Part shown: positions 1-7,572 of the stretch, piece after piece | Layout of the letters: the number at the start of each line of letters is the position of its first letter | How positions within the stretch are numbered: position 1 is the first letter of the stretch | DNA from: Candidatus Obscuribacterales bacterium | GTDB taxonomy: Bacteria; Cyanobacteriota; Vampirovibrionia; Obscuribacterales; Obscuribacteraceae | Reading direction: 5' to 3' | DNA length: 33,896 nucleotides | Assembly: GCA_019745505.1 (NCBI GenBank) | Contig: JAIETE010000273.1 | Span: 1 to 33,896 of the forward strand | Translations under genes and position numbers: made by a program | The notes under the pieces: model-generated | The model's database searches: none | Seen by the model: the letters and a program-made list of their open reading frames with translations, nothing else | What the model was told of the DNA's origin: nothing

Positions 1-96
1 GACCAGTTTTTGACCACCTTCTTGAAGTGCTTCAAGTTGGGTCAGATCCGGAAAGTTGGTTGCAACCAGAGCCAGTAAGTCCACTTGCTGCGTCAT
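1..96 (-). CDS. Probable Ser/Thr protein kinase, N-terminus only (runs off left edge)
   Basis: An ATG at 96 opens a frame that stays open for all 32 codons to the window edge. It begins 3 bp after the TAA of the 254-residue gene, so the two are almost certainly co-transcribed and translationally coupled; AAAAGG lies about 10 nt upstream of the ATG. Residues 15-32 run NFPDLTQLEALQEGGQKLV. The pattern 'L..L..GGQK.V' resembles the glycine-rich loop that opens many bacterial eukaryotic-like kinases. That assignment is from motif memory on a very short stretch. The lysine, HRD and DFG motifs would lie outside the window, so the kinase call is tentative, but the existence of a gene is well supported. 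Confidence 0.45.
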   Translation of the reverse strand, partial: MTQQVDLLALVATNFPDLTQLEALQEGGQKLV

Positions 97-99
97 AGA

Positions 100-864
100 T
101 TATGCCTTTTGGTGCAGTCTCCACGCCCAGTCATTGAACAACCAAGACACATACGATAATGGAGCAAAGTCTTCATCACAGACAAGAGGGTGATGATCAA
201 AGAATCCACCATCGCTTTCTGCAAAGAATGAAACACCTATGGATGCAGCTCTATGCATTAACTCTTCATCCCTTGGCAGTTTAGGCATTACGACGCAAGA
301 ACATGACGCAAACCATATGTTTTTCGTAGCTTGCTCTAATGCAGCCCAGGCATTACTCATCTTTGCTTCAACAGCCACTATGTGTTTGGCTGCGAAAGTG
401 CAACTATACGGACGGGCAATCCATTCATCAAATACTTGTTCAACCATTTCGGCTCTTTCAAGCTTATCCAAACTTCGGTCTAGCGACTTGAATGGTAAAG
501 TCCTCAGGTGTTCCTTAGAGACAGGCCTATCGACGGACAAATAATGCATCAGCTTGAAGTCATTTGAATCAAGCTCTGCACGAGCAGAGTTCCACGAGTC
601 AGCAACCAAACTATCCCAAATCACAATGACTAAGTCAGGAAATCCACCTGCTATCTTAGGCTCTCGAAAAATCGTTACCTGGTAATTCTGGGCTTCTTCG
701 ACGTGCGTGCGTTTAACCAGCGTGTCAACCAACTCTAGCTCAGGCCCACTTCTAGGGCTACGAAACTTAAGCCCGATATCTCTCGATGGTGAATTTGCCG
801 CATCTATAACGCTTAACATGAACACAACCCCTGTCTTGGCTTTGTACCCATATTTAGAGCTCAT
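100..864 (-). CDS. Hypothetical protein with PD-(D/E)XK-like nuclease motifs and a possible embedded winged helix
   Basis: This is a 254-residue protein I do not recognise by name. Residues 75-77 (FPD, followed by hydrophobic LVIVIW) and 163-168 (VAVEAK) look like the two halves of a PD-(D/E)XK active site: acidic residue on one strand, E-x-K on the next, with a helix (NAWAALEQA, 171-179) after it. The spacing is unusually long. Residues 112-152 (VSKEHL..LPFKSLDRSLDKLERAEMVEQ) read like a winged-helix insertion, which would explain it. There is no signal peptide or membrane segment, so it is probably cytoplasmic. Its stop lies 3 bp before the start of the kinase-like gene, and it sits inside the putative island. 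A DNA-targeting or sensing role in defence is inference; a non-catalytic fold is equally possible. Confidence 0.72.
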   Translation of the reverse strand: MSSKYGYKAKTGVVFMLSVIDAANSPSRDIGLKFRSPRSGPELELVDTLVKRTHVEEAQNYQVTIFREPKIAGGFPDLVIVIWDSLVADSWNSARAELDSNDFKLMHYLSVDRPVSKEHLRTLPFKSLDRSLDKLERAEMVEQVFDEWIARPYSCTFAAKHIVAVEAKMSNAWAALEQATKNIWFASCSCVVMPKLPRDEELMHRAASIGVSFFAESDGGFFDHHPLVCDEDFAPLSYVSWLFNDWAWRLHQKA

Positions 865-1356
865 ACATTAATTTAAGACGTAAAATCCTAACAAAAAGTT
901 CAATCCGGATAATAACAAAAACAGGTCTCCAAAGCCACCCTGAAAAGCCTGTCCGGAAGCCACTTTGCAAAAAGAATTTGCTCAGAATCAAGCAATCATA
1001 CGGACTTGTGCTGAAAATTATTTCTACTCCATTTGAAATCCTCGAAAGCGGCACACTGAATTGTGTGTGCACGACAACTAAGAGTCAGCAAGCAATGGAG
1101 ATCTGAATACATGATGACACACTTTCCCGGCAAAGATGAGTGCCGGGTGTTTATCTTTTTCTCTCTGCCCGATTGAACATTCACACATCAACAAAACGAA
1201 TACGAATGCAAGAAGTTGTTATCAATTCAGCACCGTTAACGGTATCACCGAAACTCAAATCGCGCGCACTACAGTAGCCTCAGCTTTTGTCATTCTATTA
1301 CAACAGGACCATTTGGCTCGCCCTCAAACAAAATCGCAACCGAAGTGGACCCGCTG
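865..1356. other. AT-rich intergenic region upstream of the 254-residue gene
   Basis: I see no convincing gene here. Short frames exist on both strands, but none has a good ribosome site or recognisable protein. It holds a small inverted repeat (GCACAC at 1051-1056 against GTGTGC at 1065-1070) and a terminator-like hairpin at 1126-1147. The promoter for the minus-strand pair ending at the left edge should lie in the part next to 864. Confidence 0.5.
1126..1160 (+). terminator. Terminator-like hairpin with T-rich tail and no evident upstream gene
   Basis: CCCGGCA (1126-1132) pairs perfectly with TGCCGGG (1141-1147) across an 8-nt loop. On the plus strand it is followed by TGTTTATCTTTTTC. This is a reasonable Rho-independent terminator for plus-strand transcription. 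No plus-strand gene precedes it, so it may end a small RNA or be left over from a deleted gene. Confidence 0.45.
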
Positions 1357-1590
1357 TCACGCTGGCTGAGCCGTGCAACAGAAAGCCGCCTCTCTTGCCT
1401 GGTCAGGTGTCAGCGCATCTGCTGGGCCGATCCTTTCGCGCGATCCGCGAGCACATTCAATGTAATAGGACATTGCCCCGGTTGGTTGCACTCGAAAGAT
1501 CAATCCCTTCAGACGGCTGTCCCGTATCCGAAAAGGCTTGTCGCTGGGCTTTGTGCGGCGTACTAGTTCATTAGTAATGCTGGTCTTCAT
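1357..1590 (-). pseudogene. Truncated P4-type tyrosine integrase (N-terminal DUF4102 domain only)
   Basis: The 77-residue product has the signature of the N-terminal DUF4102 domain of P4-like phage/island integrases: KPFRIRDSRLKGLIFRVQP at 18-36, then a YY..ECARG segment and RIGPADALTPDQARE. After about residue 68 the similarity stops, and the frame ends after a short unrelated tail. The core-binding and catalytic domains (R-H-R-Y) are absent; full proteins are about 400 residues. The next frame stays open for about 33 more codons but does not look like integrase to me. This is therefore a deletion or frameshift remnant. It reads away from the tRNA fragment at 1792-1838, the usual arrangement for such integrases. 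Confidence 0.8.
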
Positions 1591-1644
1591 GTGAAGTCTC
1601 TGCTGGGTGAGGGATTGGACGGACGTTTCAAACCTATGCCCTAC

Positions 1645-1683
1645 CGTAAGTGAAACGTAAGTGCAACTCCATTCTACACTTAG
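1645..1683. repeat. Short direct and inverted repeats between integrase remnant and tRNA fragment
   Basis: CGTAAGTG occurs at 1645-1652 and again at 1656-1663, and CACTTA appears in inverted orientation about 15 nt further on. A perfect palindrome GTAAATTTAC lies near 1703. Short repeats between an integrase and its attachment site are often arm-type integrase or excisionase sites; that role is a guess here. Confidence 0.3.
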
Positions 1684-1791
1684 GCATTTCAGGGAACAGA
1701 GGTAAATTTACACAGCGACACAGATCAAGGCACCAGCCTGGTTTTTGACGGGATTGAAATTTACCCCCGTAGATTACCGTGACATCCGCCA

Positions 1792-1838
1792 TCACCATCA
1801 CACCGTGAAGGTCGGGGGTTCAAATCCCTCATCGCCCA
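1792..1838 (+). other. tRNA 3' fragment (Val-like), probable attachment-site duplicate
   Basis: Positions 1814-1838 form a clean T-arm (GGGGG, loop TTCAAAT, CCCTC), an acceptor 3' strand ATCGCCC and discriminator A. The preceding AGGTC fits the variable loop. Positions 1792-1808 can form an anticodon arm with one C-C mismatch and anticodon CAC (Val). A matching 5' half would need GGGCGAT and a D-arm about 65-75 nt upstream; neither is present, so this is not a functional tRNA gene. A 3' tRNA copy next to an integrase remnant is typical of attR/attL. The Val identity is less certain than the tRNA origin. Confidence 0.65.
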
Positions 1839-2004
1839 AATTTTTGTTGCCTATTCTTCCACTCACGAAATTCGCACGGTTGTTTCGCTAACGTGCATTC
1901 ACACCACCGCATGCCTTTTTTACTAGCGGTGCTCCGACAAATTAGCAGCAAGTTAGCCTGCCCCCCTTATCGAACACGCGAACCCTTCGCGAAGAGGAGA
2001 AGCG

Positions 2005-2505
2005 ATGACAGAGACATTCAATGAAGTAGCCCCAAATGCAGCCCTTCGGACACCGGACTTTCAAGTTGCAAATTTATGGTCTGAGCGAAACAGCGGCCGC
2101 ACCGCCTCACCCTCACCGGATTGCCTTCCGTGCTGTGATTTCATCGACAGCGGCGCCGGCAACCAGGCAAATACAGCAGGAAGAGTAGGACCGGCGGTCG
2201 AAGCGGATCGAGCCCGATGCGATACGCCTCAATTCACGCCACGCCCTCAAGACCCGGGCGACACGCAAGGTTTAGAAGCAACTCCGAAGTTTCCAATCTT
2301 TCGACCCACAAGCGGCGGGTCCGACATTCCGCCCATTACACCGATAATGCCGCCCCCAACCGGTAGAGAGTGGGGACTGCCAGTGGAAGTGGGCCCAAAA
2401 ACGCTCAAAGAGGCGGAAGGTTCTGCGAAACACAGCGGCAGCGCATCAGGAACGGCCGAGCGAAACAATTATCCCCCGACTCGCCATCCCTGGTCGACTC
2501 GTTAA
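2005..2505 (+). CDS. Proline-rich hypothetical protein (166 aa)
   Basis: I do not recognise a family. An excellent ribosome site (GAAGAGGAGA, 5 nt before the ATG) supports translation. The sequence is low in hydrophobic residues and rich in Pro, Gly, Thr and Ser (PIFRPTSGGSDIPP, ITPIMPPPTGRE), with no signal peptide or membrane helix, so it is probably disordered. Four cysteines lie around 40-72. Its TAA overlaps the stop of the convergent hydrolase gene in one palindromic TTAA (2502-2505). It lies just outside the inferred island boundary. It may be a lineage-specific gene; a spurious frame cannot be excluded. Confidence 0.5.
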   Translation: MTETFNEVAPNAALRTPDFQVANLWSERNSGRTASPSPDCLPCCDFIDSGAGNQANTAGRVGPAVEADRARCDTPQFTPRPQDPGDTQGLEATPKFPIFRPTSGGSDIPPITPIMPPPTGREWGLPVEVGPKTLKEAEGSAKHSGSASGTAERNNYPPTRHPWSTR

Positions 2506-3830
2506 GAACATTCACCCTTGAGCAAGGCGAGCAAGCGATCCAGCACTTTCTCGCCATCCTCTCTCAATCCGTCATGCTCAAACTCATTGGTTAGCCAGTA
2601 CTGGCAGCCGGAAATAGTCTTTGCAGTCTCTTCAGCCATAACACGATCGACGTAGAGGTCACCATGATAAATAGTTCCAACGCATGGGACGGTGCAGGAT
2701 TTCAACGCTTCCCTGTCATAGAGCGCAGGCCAGCCAGAATACGCCGCAATTTTGTCCGCCACCTGTCTAAACTGTTTCAGACAACTGTATTCATCGAACA
2801 TCCACGAATAAATCATTTCGCCAGTAAAAAAGATTGGATCTTTCTTTCGAGAGTTAAAGTCAAACTGCGGAAACTCTTTGAGTATGCGGTCTGCGGACCA
2901 CTTGGATGCGGCCCCCTGACAGTAGATTGCTTCGTGCAAAAGTGAGTAGATCGGGTTAGTATTGAAATCCATGAGATTTTCAATACCGCGCAAAAACACG
3001 AAAGACAGTGTTTCCTTTGCCGTGTTTGGAACAAAAGCCGTCTCCAACAGATAATGAATCGTATTCATCGAATGCCCCGAGCACTTAAATCCAAAAGTGA
3101 TACCGAGTTCGAGAAACCGCCTGGCACTCAACAATTCACCACACGGCAAATGCACTTCGTTTGACTGCAAATGTTCTACTATGCGTGAAACAATTTCCGC
3201 ATCACCTGGAAAGCGCCTGTAAAACTCTTCGTTCTTTTCGATCAGTCGCTCATAGCAGGCCCGATAGACAGCATCTGGATCATCAACCAATGGTGCAAAA
3301 CCACCGGTAATAATCGCTGCTTCGAGCCCTTCGGAATGAAACGACAAATAAGTCGTGATGCAGAATCCGCCGTAGCTTTGACCAATCACGGACCATTTTT
3401 TTCCTTTATTCAGTGACTTGCGGATCAACTCACAGTCACGAACAATGTTGTCGGCGCGAAAATGCTTCAGATACTCAAATTGTGCATCCGCGTCTGCCAC
3501 CTCATTCATTGTTTGGTGGGTAACAGGCGTACTTAATCCCGTACCTCTTTGGTCGAGAAGCAGTACTCGATATTCTTTCAGTGCACGTTTCAGCCAGCCG
3601 CTATTGCTCTCGGGGCGCGGAGATTGAAAACCCGGTCCACCTTGCAGATAGACGAGAAACGGCATCTCATCTTTGTCAGCATTCTCAGTCGAGCGAACCT
3701 CGCGAGCAAAGATTGAAATCTTCCTGCCGGAAGGTTTGTCGTAGTCCAGCGGCACTTCAAAATAATGACTAATCAAAACCAGTCCAGGTATTTTCTGCAC
3801 ACTACTCTTTACTGCAGCTTCACTCTTCAT
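2502..3830 (-). CDS. Alpha/beta hydrolase, S33 proline iminopeptidase-like
   Basis: This is a 442-residue enzyme of the prolyl-aminopeptidase (S33) type, expected to cleave N-terminal proline or related small peptides or esters. Visible motifs are the oxyanion motif YLQGGPGF (61-68), DQRGTGLS (93-100), nucleophile elbow GQSYGG with Ser152, candidate acid GDLYVD (Asp391 or Asp395) and His419 (EFEHDG). The catalytic set is complete. I chose ATG 3830 because GAGGGA precedes it and the homology begins right after it. The same frame stays open to 4055, but that extension would overlap the divergent gene at 3908. There is no signal peptide from this start, so it is cytoplasmic. The exact substrate is not determinable. 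Confidence 0.85.
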   Translation of the reverse strand: MKSEAAVKSSVQKIPGLVLISHYFEVPLDYDKPSGRKISIFAREVRSTENADKDEMPFLVYLQGGPGFQSPRPESNSGWLKRALKEYRVLLLDQRGTGLSTPVTHQTMNEVADADAQFEYLKHFRADNIVRDCELIRKSLNKGKKWSVIGQSYGGFCITTYLSFHSEGLEAAIITGGFAPLVDDPDAVYRACYERLIEKNEEFYRRFPGDAEIVSRIVEHLQSNEVHLPCGELLSARRFLELGITFGFKCSGHSMNTIHYLLETAFVPNTAKETLSFVFLRGIENLMDFNTNPIYSLLHEAIYCQGAASKWSADRILKEFPQFDFNSRKKDPIFFTGEMIYSWMFDEYSCLKQFRQVADKIAAYSGWPALYDREALKSCTVPCVGTIYHGDLYVDRVMAEETAKTISGCQYWLTNEFEHDGLREDGEKVLDRLLALLKGECS

Positions 3831-3907
3831 ATGTCCCTCGAAATCCCGTGCCCTGCCTTCGCTGGAAACAAAAATACAGCAGAACAGCGAAGAGATATAC
3901 TTAATTA

Positions 3908-4897
3908 ATGCCAGGGACAACGCAAAAAATCGTATCGCCCTCCAACATTGCACGTTTGGCATGCATCCTTTCGGTAGCAATAGTAGCTCTTTGCATTTTT
4001 GCCACAATTCTTGCGGAATCTGAGCGACTATGGTGGCGTGCATATTTGGTCGCACAATTCAGAGTCGAGATCTTTGCTCTTTCAGCTCTAACAGCCATTG
4101 GGTTGGCGGCATTCAGAGGTTCGACGCCCCTTGCTATCTGTGCATCTTTGTGCGCGCTGATCAACTACAGCCATCTGCTTCCCTACTACGTCTGGCACTC
4201 GCAATCCTTAATGGACTCCGACAAGACGATGAAACTCATGCAGATCAACCTAAACGTCAAAAACAAGCAGTACGAGGCGGTCACATCATACGTCAAAAAG
4301 AACAATCCGGATGTTGTCCTATTCGAAGAATTGACTCCGGAGTGGAAAAACTACTTTGAGGCGAATCTAAAGACCCATCCGTTCGCAATCACTGAAACTC
4401 GCTTGGACACGTATGGAATTGGAATGTATTGCAAGGCCGCACCGAAAAACAGTCGTATTGTTTATCTCGGAGAATCGGGACATCCGAGCATTGTCGCCGA
4501 ACTCCAAGGATTAGAAAAGCCGGTTTGCATCCTCCATACCCATGTACAAGGACCAGTGAAGAAAGAGTTTTTTAGATGGCACGAGGGACAGTTCCTCAGT
4601 ATGGAAAACGAAGTAAAACAGCTTCCACGCCCGCTGGTTGTGAGTGGAGACATGAATTCAAACGCATGGACTTATTTGCTTAGCGACTTCATCAGGAACT
4701 CCGGACTTGTAGATACGCAGCAGGGGCGAGGTATACGCATGACGTGGCCGACACCCTTCTACTGGCGCTATGGACTTTTTCCACTCCTGGCAATCGATCA
4801 CTTCTTTGTGTCGGACGACATAACAGTGAAAAAACGCGAACTAGGAATTCCGAATTCCTCAGATCATTTTCCCGTGATTATTGAATTTTCGCTGTAG
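3908..4897 (+). CDS. Membrane-anchored endonuclease/exonuclease/phosphatase (EEP) family protein
   Basis: The 329-residue protein has two to three hydrophobic segments (about 14-36, 53-69 and 73-95) followed by an EEP-fold catalytic domain placed outside or on the membrane. Active-site residues of the family are recognisable: Asn114 in MQINLNV, Glu140/141 in LFEEL, His210, Asp248 and Asn250 in SGDMNSN, and Asp319-His320 in SSDHFPV. This architecture matches the YafD/VicX-like group of membrane EEP proteins, which are metal-dependent phosphodiesterases or phosphatases of mostly unknown substrate. It is divergent from the hydrolase gene, sharing a 77-bp promoter region, and converges on the next gene. 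ATG 3908 has only a weak, distant AAGAGA, so the precise start is less sure. Confidence 0.85.
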   Translation: MPGTTQKIVSPSNIARLACILSVAIVALCIFATILAESERLWWRAYLVAQFRVEIFALSALTAIGLAAFRGSTPLAICASLCALINYSHLLPYYVWHSQSLMDSDKTMKLMQINLNVKNKQYEAVTSYVKKNNPDVVLFEELTPEWKNYFEANLKTHPFAITETRLDTYGIGMYCKAAPKNSRIVYLGESGHPSIVAELQGLEKPVCILHTHVQGPVKKEFFRWHEGQFLSMENEVKQLPRPLVVSGDMNSNAWTYLLSDFIRNSGLVDTQQGRGIRMTWPTPFYWRYGLFPLLAIDHFFVSDDITVKKRELGIPNSSDHFPVIIEFSL

Positions 4898-4948
4898 ACG
4901 CAAGACAGATTTTCTTGCAAGGAAGCTCATAGCGGCATTCAACTCGAA

Positions 4949-5758
4949 TTACAGCTTGGGCATAGGTCCGCCGTCCTTCAGAACAGGAACTTGCGTCGTA
5001 CCCTCGCAAACGGGACAAATTCCCTTAACTATCGAATTGCCGTGTTCCTGTGCAATCAGATGGCCTATGTCATTTGGTGTCAGCGTGTCGTATCCGCCGC
5101 CATTGTGGGGAACCTGGATTACTTTGTTGCCGGCCTTTAAAGTCCAGCGAGGATCATGTCCCTTCAAACAGTTGGCCGGACAGATGCCTCTCATGGCATT
5201 GCGCAGAGAGGTAGCAGTTGCAGCGCAACTCTTCTGCAAACTCATACTGTTCTTCGCGTATTTGCTGAGTATCTCGAACTCTTTGACGGCTTTTGAATAG
5301 ATTTTCTGCTGCAAGTAGCAGTGCGCTAGACAGAGGTGAGTATTGATGTCGGCAGTGCCGCTGGCAACAATCTGCTCGAATGCTTTCTGTGATTGTGCAA
5401 ACTTTCTCTGTTTGAAGAGTTCCGCTGCCGCGGCATATCCGTCCGGAACCGGTCGTTTATGTGGCTCCAGGGAAGCAGCACTAGGTGTAACCGAAGCAGA
5501 TTCAGCAGCTTCTGGTGTTCCTGCAGCAGGCGCCCCGGTCGAATTTGCCGGGGGATTGCTGGGAGTTCCCCCCGCAGGCAAACCTTCAGGTGCTACGGTC
5601 GAAGCCGGAAGAGCTGGATTGGCTGCGCTGTCGTCCGCCTTATCCACACTCACCGCCGCAGCCGAGCCCGCCGCAACATCTTTATCAGCCGCTAGTAAAG
5701 GATTCCCCGAAAAGAAGAAAAAGCTGCTAAGGACTGCCACTGCCAGACTTACGCGCAT
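4949..5758 (-). CDS. Exported TPR-like protein with two C-terminal CPxxC/CPxC motifs
   Basis: From ATG 5758 (GGAGGT 8 nt upstream) the product is 269 residues. It has a Sec signal peptide (hydrophobic 4-22, cleavage near LLAAD), then a Pro/Ala/Ser-rich linker to about residue 90. A two- to three-repeat TPR-like helical segment follows (YAAAAELFKQRKFAQSQKAF and the next two units). The C-terminal domain holds GICPANC and GICPVCEG about 75 residues apart. The paired cysteine motifs could bind a metal or form disulfides outside the cytoplasm. I know no characterised homologue. A longer frame to 5812 exists, but it would bury the signal peptide. Confidence 0.75.
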   Translation of the reverse strand: MRVSLAVAVLSSFFFFSGNPLLAADKDVAAGSAAAVSVDKADDSAANPALPASTVAPEGLPAGGTPSNPPANSTGAPAAGTPEAAESASVTPSAASLEPHKRPVPDGYAAAAELFKQRKFAQSQKAFEQIVASGTADINTHLCLAHCYLQQKIYSKAVKEFEILSKYAKNSMSLQKSCAATATSLRNAMRGICPANCLKGHDPRWTLKAGNKVIQVPHNGGGYDTLTPNDIGHLIAQEHGNSIVKGICPVCEGTTQVPVLKDGGPMPKL

Positions 5759-5907
5759 TTTTTGACCTCCACGGCGATTCGCGACACTTGCGTCATATTC
5801 AATTACTGCCACAGGCCGGCAACAGAATAACTGTTGCTCTCGACACTTATACTGAACACCCCCACTTGGCAGCTACCGTCAAGGCACATATTTCGCGCCT
5901 GCAAATA

Positions 5908-5943
5908 AAAGCTCGCACCACCAGTGATGGCAATGCGAGCTTT
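5908..5943 (-). terminator. Rho-independent terminator of the 130-aa gene
   Basis: A perfect 10-bp stem (5908-5917 AAAGCTCGCA against 5934-5943 TGCGAGCTTT) closes a 16-nt loop. On the minus strand it ends in TTTTATTT. It lies 27 nt beyond the stop codon at 5971. Confidence 0.75.
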
Positions 5944-5970
5944 GTGGGGGTCAAGAAACCTTTACGAAAT

Positions 5971-6363
5971 CTAGGCAGATAGAGGCTGCGCGCTCAAATC
6001 TACAGCTATCGGTTTTGTCGAATTGCCGTAATTCTCTTTGCGTAATTGATTGATTTTGGCAATTCTGATCAAAGTATCCATGAGTCTCGGATCATTTGTT
6101 CCGAACATCTCCTGCTGTGCCTTCAACAGCGTTTCGCACAGTCCATAAGCCTTTTCGTAGTCATTTTCCATGCAATAGAAGTCAATCAAACGATAAAATG
6201 CTTTCATCAGTTCTGCGTGAGAATTAGTCGCACTGCGCGTATCGCGCATAGCCTTCAGCAAAGTCTTAACGACCTTTGCCGCCTTGCCATGTCTGTTATT
6301 CCAGCTGGCATCAACAACAGCATCAACAAGAGGATCCCAAATAACCCCTATCGCCTTTCTCAT
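5971..6363 (-). CDS. Small TPR/helical-repeat protein (130 aa)
   Basis: The protein is all-helical by eye. Residues 48-84 (AELMKAFYRLIDFYCMENDY, then EKAYGLCETLLKAQQEMFG) look like a TPR pair, flanked by an N-terminal helix pair and a short C-terminal tail. There is no signal peptide. The ATG at 6363 has a weak AGG. A strong terminator follows the gene. The next gene on this strand (start 5758) encodes an exported TPR protein but is separated by this terminator, so they are probably independent units. A scaffold or protein-binding role is the most that can be inferred. Confidence 0.65.
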   Translation of the reverse strand: MRKAIGVIWDPLVDAVVDASWNNRHGKAAKVVKTLLKAMRDTRSATNSHAELMKAFYRLIDFYCMENDYEKAYGLCETLLKAQQEMFGTNDPRLMDTLIRIAKINQLRKENYGNSTKPIAVDLSAQPLSA

Positions 6364-6765
6364 CGCCTGCTAATTTTTCCCCACGCGAAAGTCGCGGCAG
6401 CCCCTCTTCACTCGATAAGGACGACTGACGTCGATACTGAAGAAACTATAGTATAGATATGCCGAATTGCAATCTATGGTTTAGAAGGAATTCCTCTATG
6501 GATTCCCCCAGTGTGACTGGAAATGTCACCTATACCTCTCCGGCCACTTTTCTCAGACAAGGGAATCCCGCTTTCGAGTGAGTCGGATTCTGTTGCCGCA
6601 GCCCCATGGACTTCTAAATCCCGCAGAGCAACGGCCTTAACTCGTTATCTTTACAAGCAAAACGCAGACCGTTGAGAATGCCTCTTCAACAAATGTGTTA
6701 AATGCTCTCCTTTTAAGTCAAAATGTTCGGTTATCGTACTCGCTGCGGATTATTCGCCAACCAGC
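6364..6765. other. Non-coding divergent region
   Basis: No gene is visible. It must carry promoters for the minus-strand 130-aa gene and for the plus-strand operon starting at 6766. A near-palindrome CTATAGTATAG around 6446-6456 could supply a -10 element in either direction. GTGAC..GTCAC near 6512-6528 is a weak hairpin. Nothing else stands out. Confidence 0.4.
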
Positions 6766-7572
6766 ATGCTCATCCAAATTGTTCTTGCAACCTTATTCTC
6801 CATAGCAGTCATCAGCACAGCGCAAGCCTCTGCAGCAGCGGACGACGCTCCATCGACAAGCACGAAACCGAAACTACCAAACAAAGTCCTGTGGGCATGG
6901 AAACGCGCGGAAGACCTTTCCGGCATAGATCCGCATGAATTCGGAGTGGCATACCTGGCCTGTCACATCTTTATCGACGGCGACAAGGTGAAGTGGGAAA
7001 CCAGAAATCAGCCCCTGAAGATTCCCCCGCACACAGCAGTCGTTCCGACAGTGCGAATAGATATTGTCCGGCGCGAAAAACCAACTCTGTCGAAAGAGCA
7101 GATCGAGAAAATCTCCTGGCACATTCTAAAAGCTGCCGGTGGGCAAAACTCCGCAGCCATTCAAATCGATTTCGACGCCCTTGCAACCGAGCGGGGATTT
7201 TATCGAGCACTAATTCAACATTTAAGAAAGACACTTCCGTCCACAATGCCGATCTCGATCACGGCTTTAGCATCCTGGTGTCTCTTTGACAACTGGATCA
7301 AAGATTTGCCAGTTGATGAGTCAGTGCCCATGATGTTCAGCCTTGGGCGAGATCGCAAGAAGGTCTTACTGTACCTTCAGAAACACCATGACTTTTTGGA
7401 CGAGCGCGCTAATCGTTCGCTTGGCTTGTCATTGGAAGATACCAGCGTTAACGAACTAATGATCCCTATCGTGCAGAAGCGTAAAATTCCTCTGCGGGTC
7501 TATGTTTTCACCAGGACGGCCTGGACTGAGAAAAAGATTCGAGCAGTCAAATTTTTGCTGGGCAAACTATGA
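6766..7572 (+). CDS. DUF3142 family exported protein
   Basis: The 268-residue product has a signal peptide (hydrophobic 2-20, cleavage near AQASA). The mature part carries the features I associate with DUF3142: LWAWKRAEDL (42-51), IQIDFDALATERGFYRALI, then SITALASWCLFDNWIKDLP and VDESVPMMFSLGRD. The fold resembles a TIM-barrel glycoside-hydrolase-like enzyme, but no activity is established to my knowledge. Its TGA overlaps the next ATG (ATGA at 7569-7572), so the next gene is translationally coupled; DUF3142 and a large exported partner therefore act together. The ribosome site at 6766 is weak, so the start is only fairly secure. Confidence 0.75.
   Translation: MLIQIVLATLFSIAVISTAQASAAADDAPSTSTKPKLPNKVLWAWKRAEDLSGIDPHEFGVAYLACHIFIDGDKVKWETRNQPLKIPPHTAVVPTVRIDIVRREKPTLSKEQIEKISWHILKAAGGQNSAAIQIDFDALATERGFYRALIQHLRKTLPSTMPISITALASWCLFDNWIKDLPVDESVPMMFSLGRDRKKVLLYLQKHHDFLDERANRSLGLSLEDTSVNELMIPIVQKRKIPLRVYVFTRTAWTEKKIRAVKFLLGKL

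Larger units (their letters stand above)
1..1838. mobile_element. Right end of a putative integrated element (genomic island remnant)
   Basis: Three things line up. A truncated tyrosine-recombinase gene reads leftward from 1590. A tRNA 3' portion without its 5' half ends at 1838. Unrelated cargo genes lie between them and the left edge. P4-type integrases insert at tRNA 3' ends and leave an intact tRNA at one end and a duplicated 3' fragment at the other. The fragment here is the distal copy, so the intact tRNA and the rest of the element should lie to the left of the window. The integrase is broken, so the element is probably no longer mobile. The boundary at 1838 is inferred; the left boundary is not in view. 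Confidence 0.5.

Noticed and set aside
239..544. Plus-strand 101-aa frame opposite the 254-aa gene
   Set aside because: No ribosome site, and the opposite strand has coherent protein features and tight coupling to the next gene.
1287..1574. Plus-strand frames opposite the integrase remnant
   Set aside because: The minus strand carries clear DUF4102 homology, and the plus-strand frames have arginine-rich antisense composition.
1740..1838. A complete tRNA gene ending at 1838
   Set aside because: The T-arm, acceptor 3' strand and a possible anticodon arm are present, but no D-arm or 5' GGGCGAT can be drawn, so only a fragment is claimed.
3831..4055. N-terminal extension of the S33 hydrolase
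   Set aside because: It would overlap the divergent EEP gene, lacks family homology, and a good ribosome site precedes ATG 3830.
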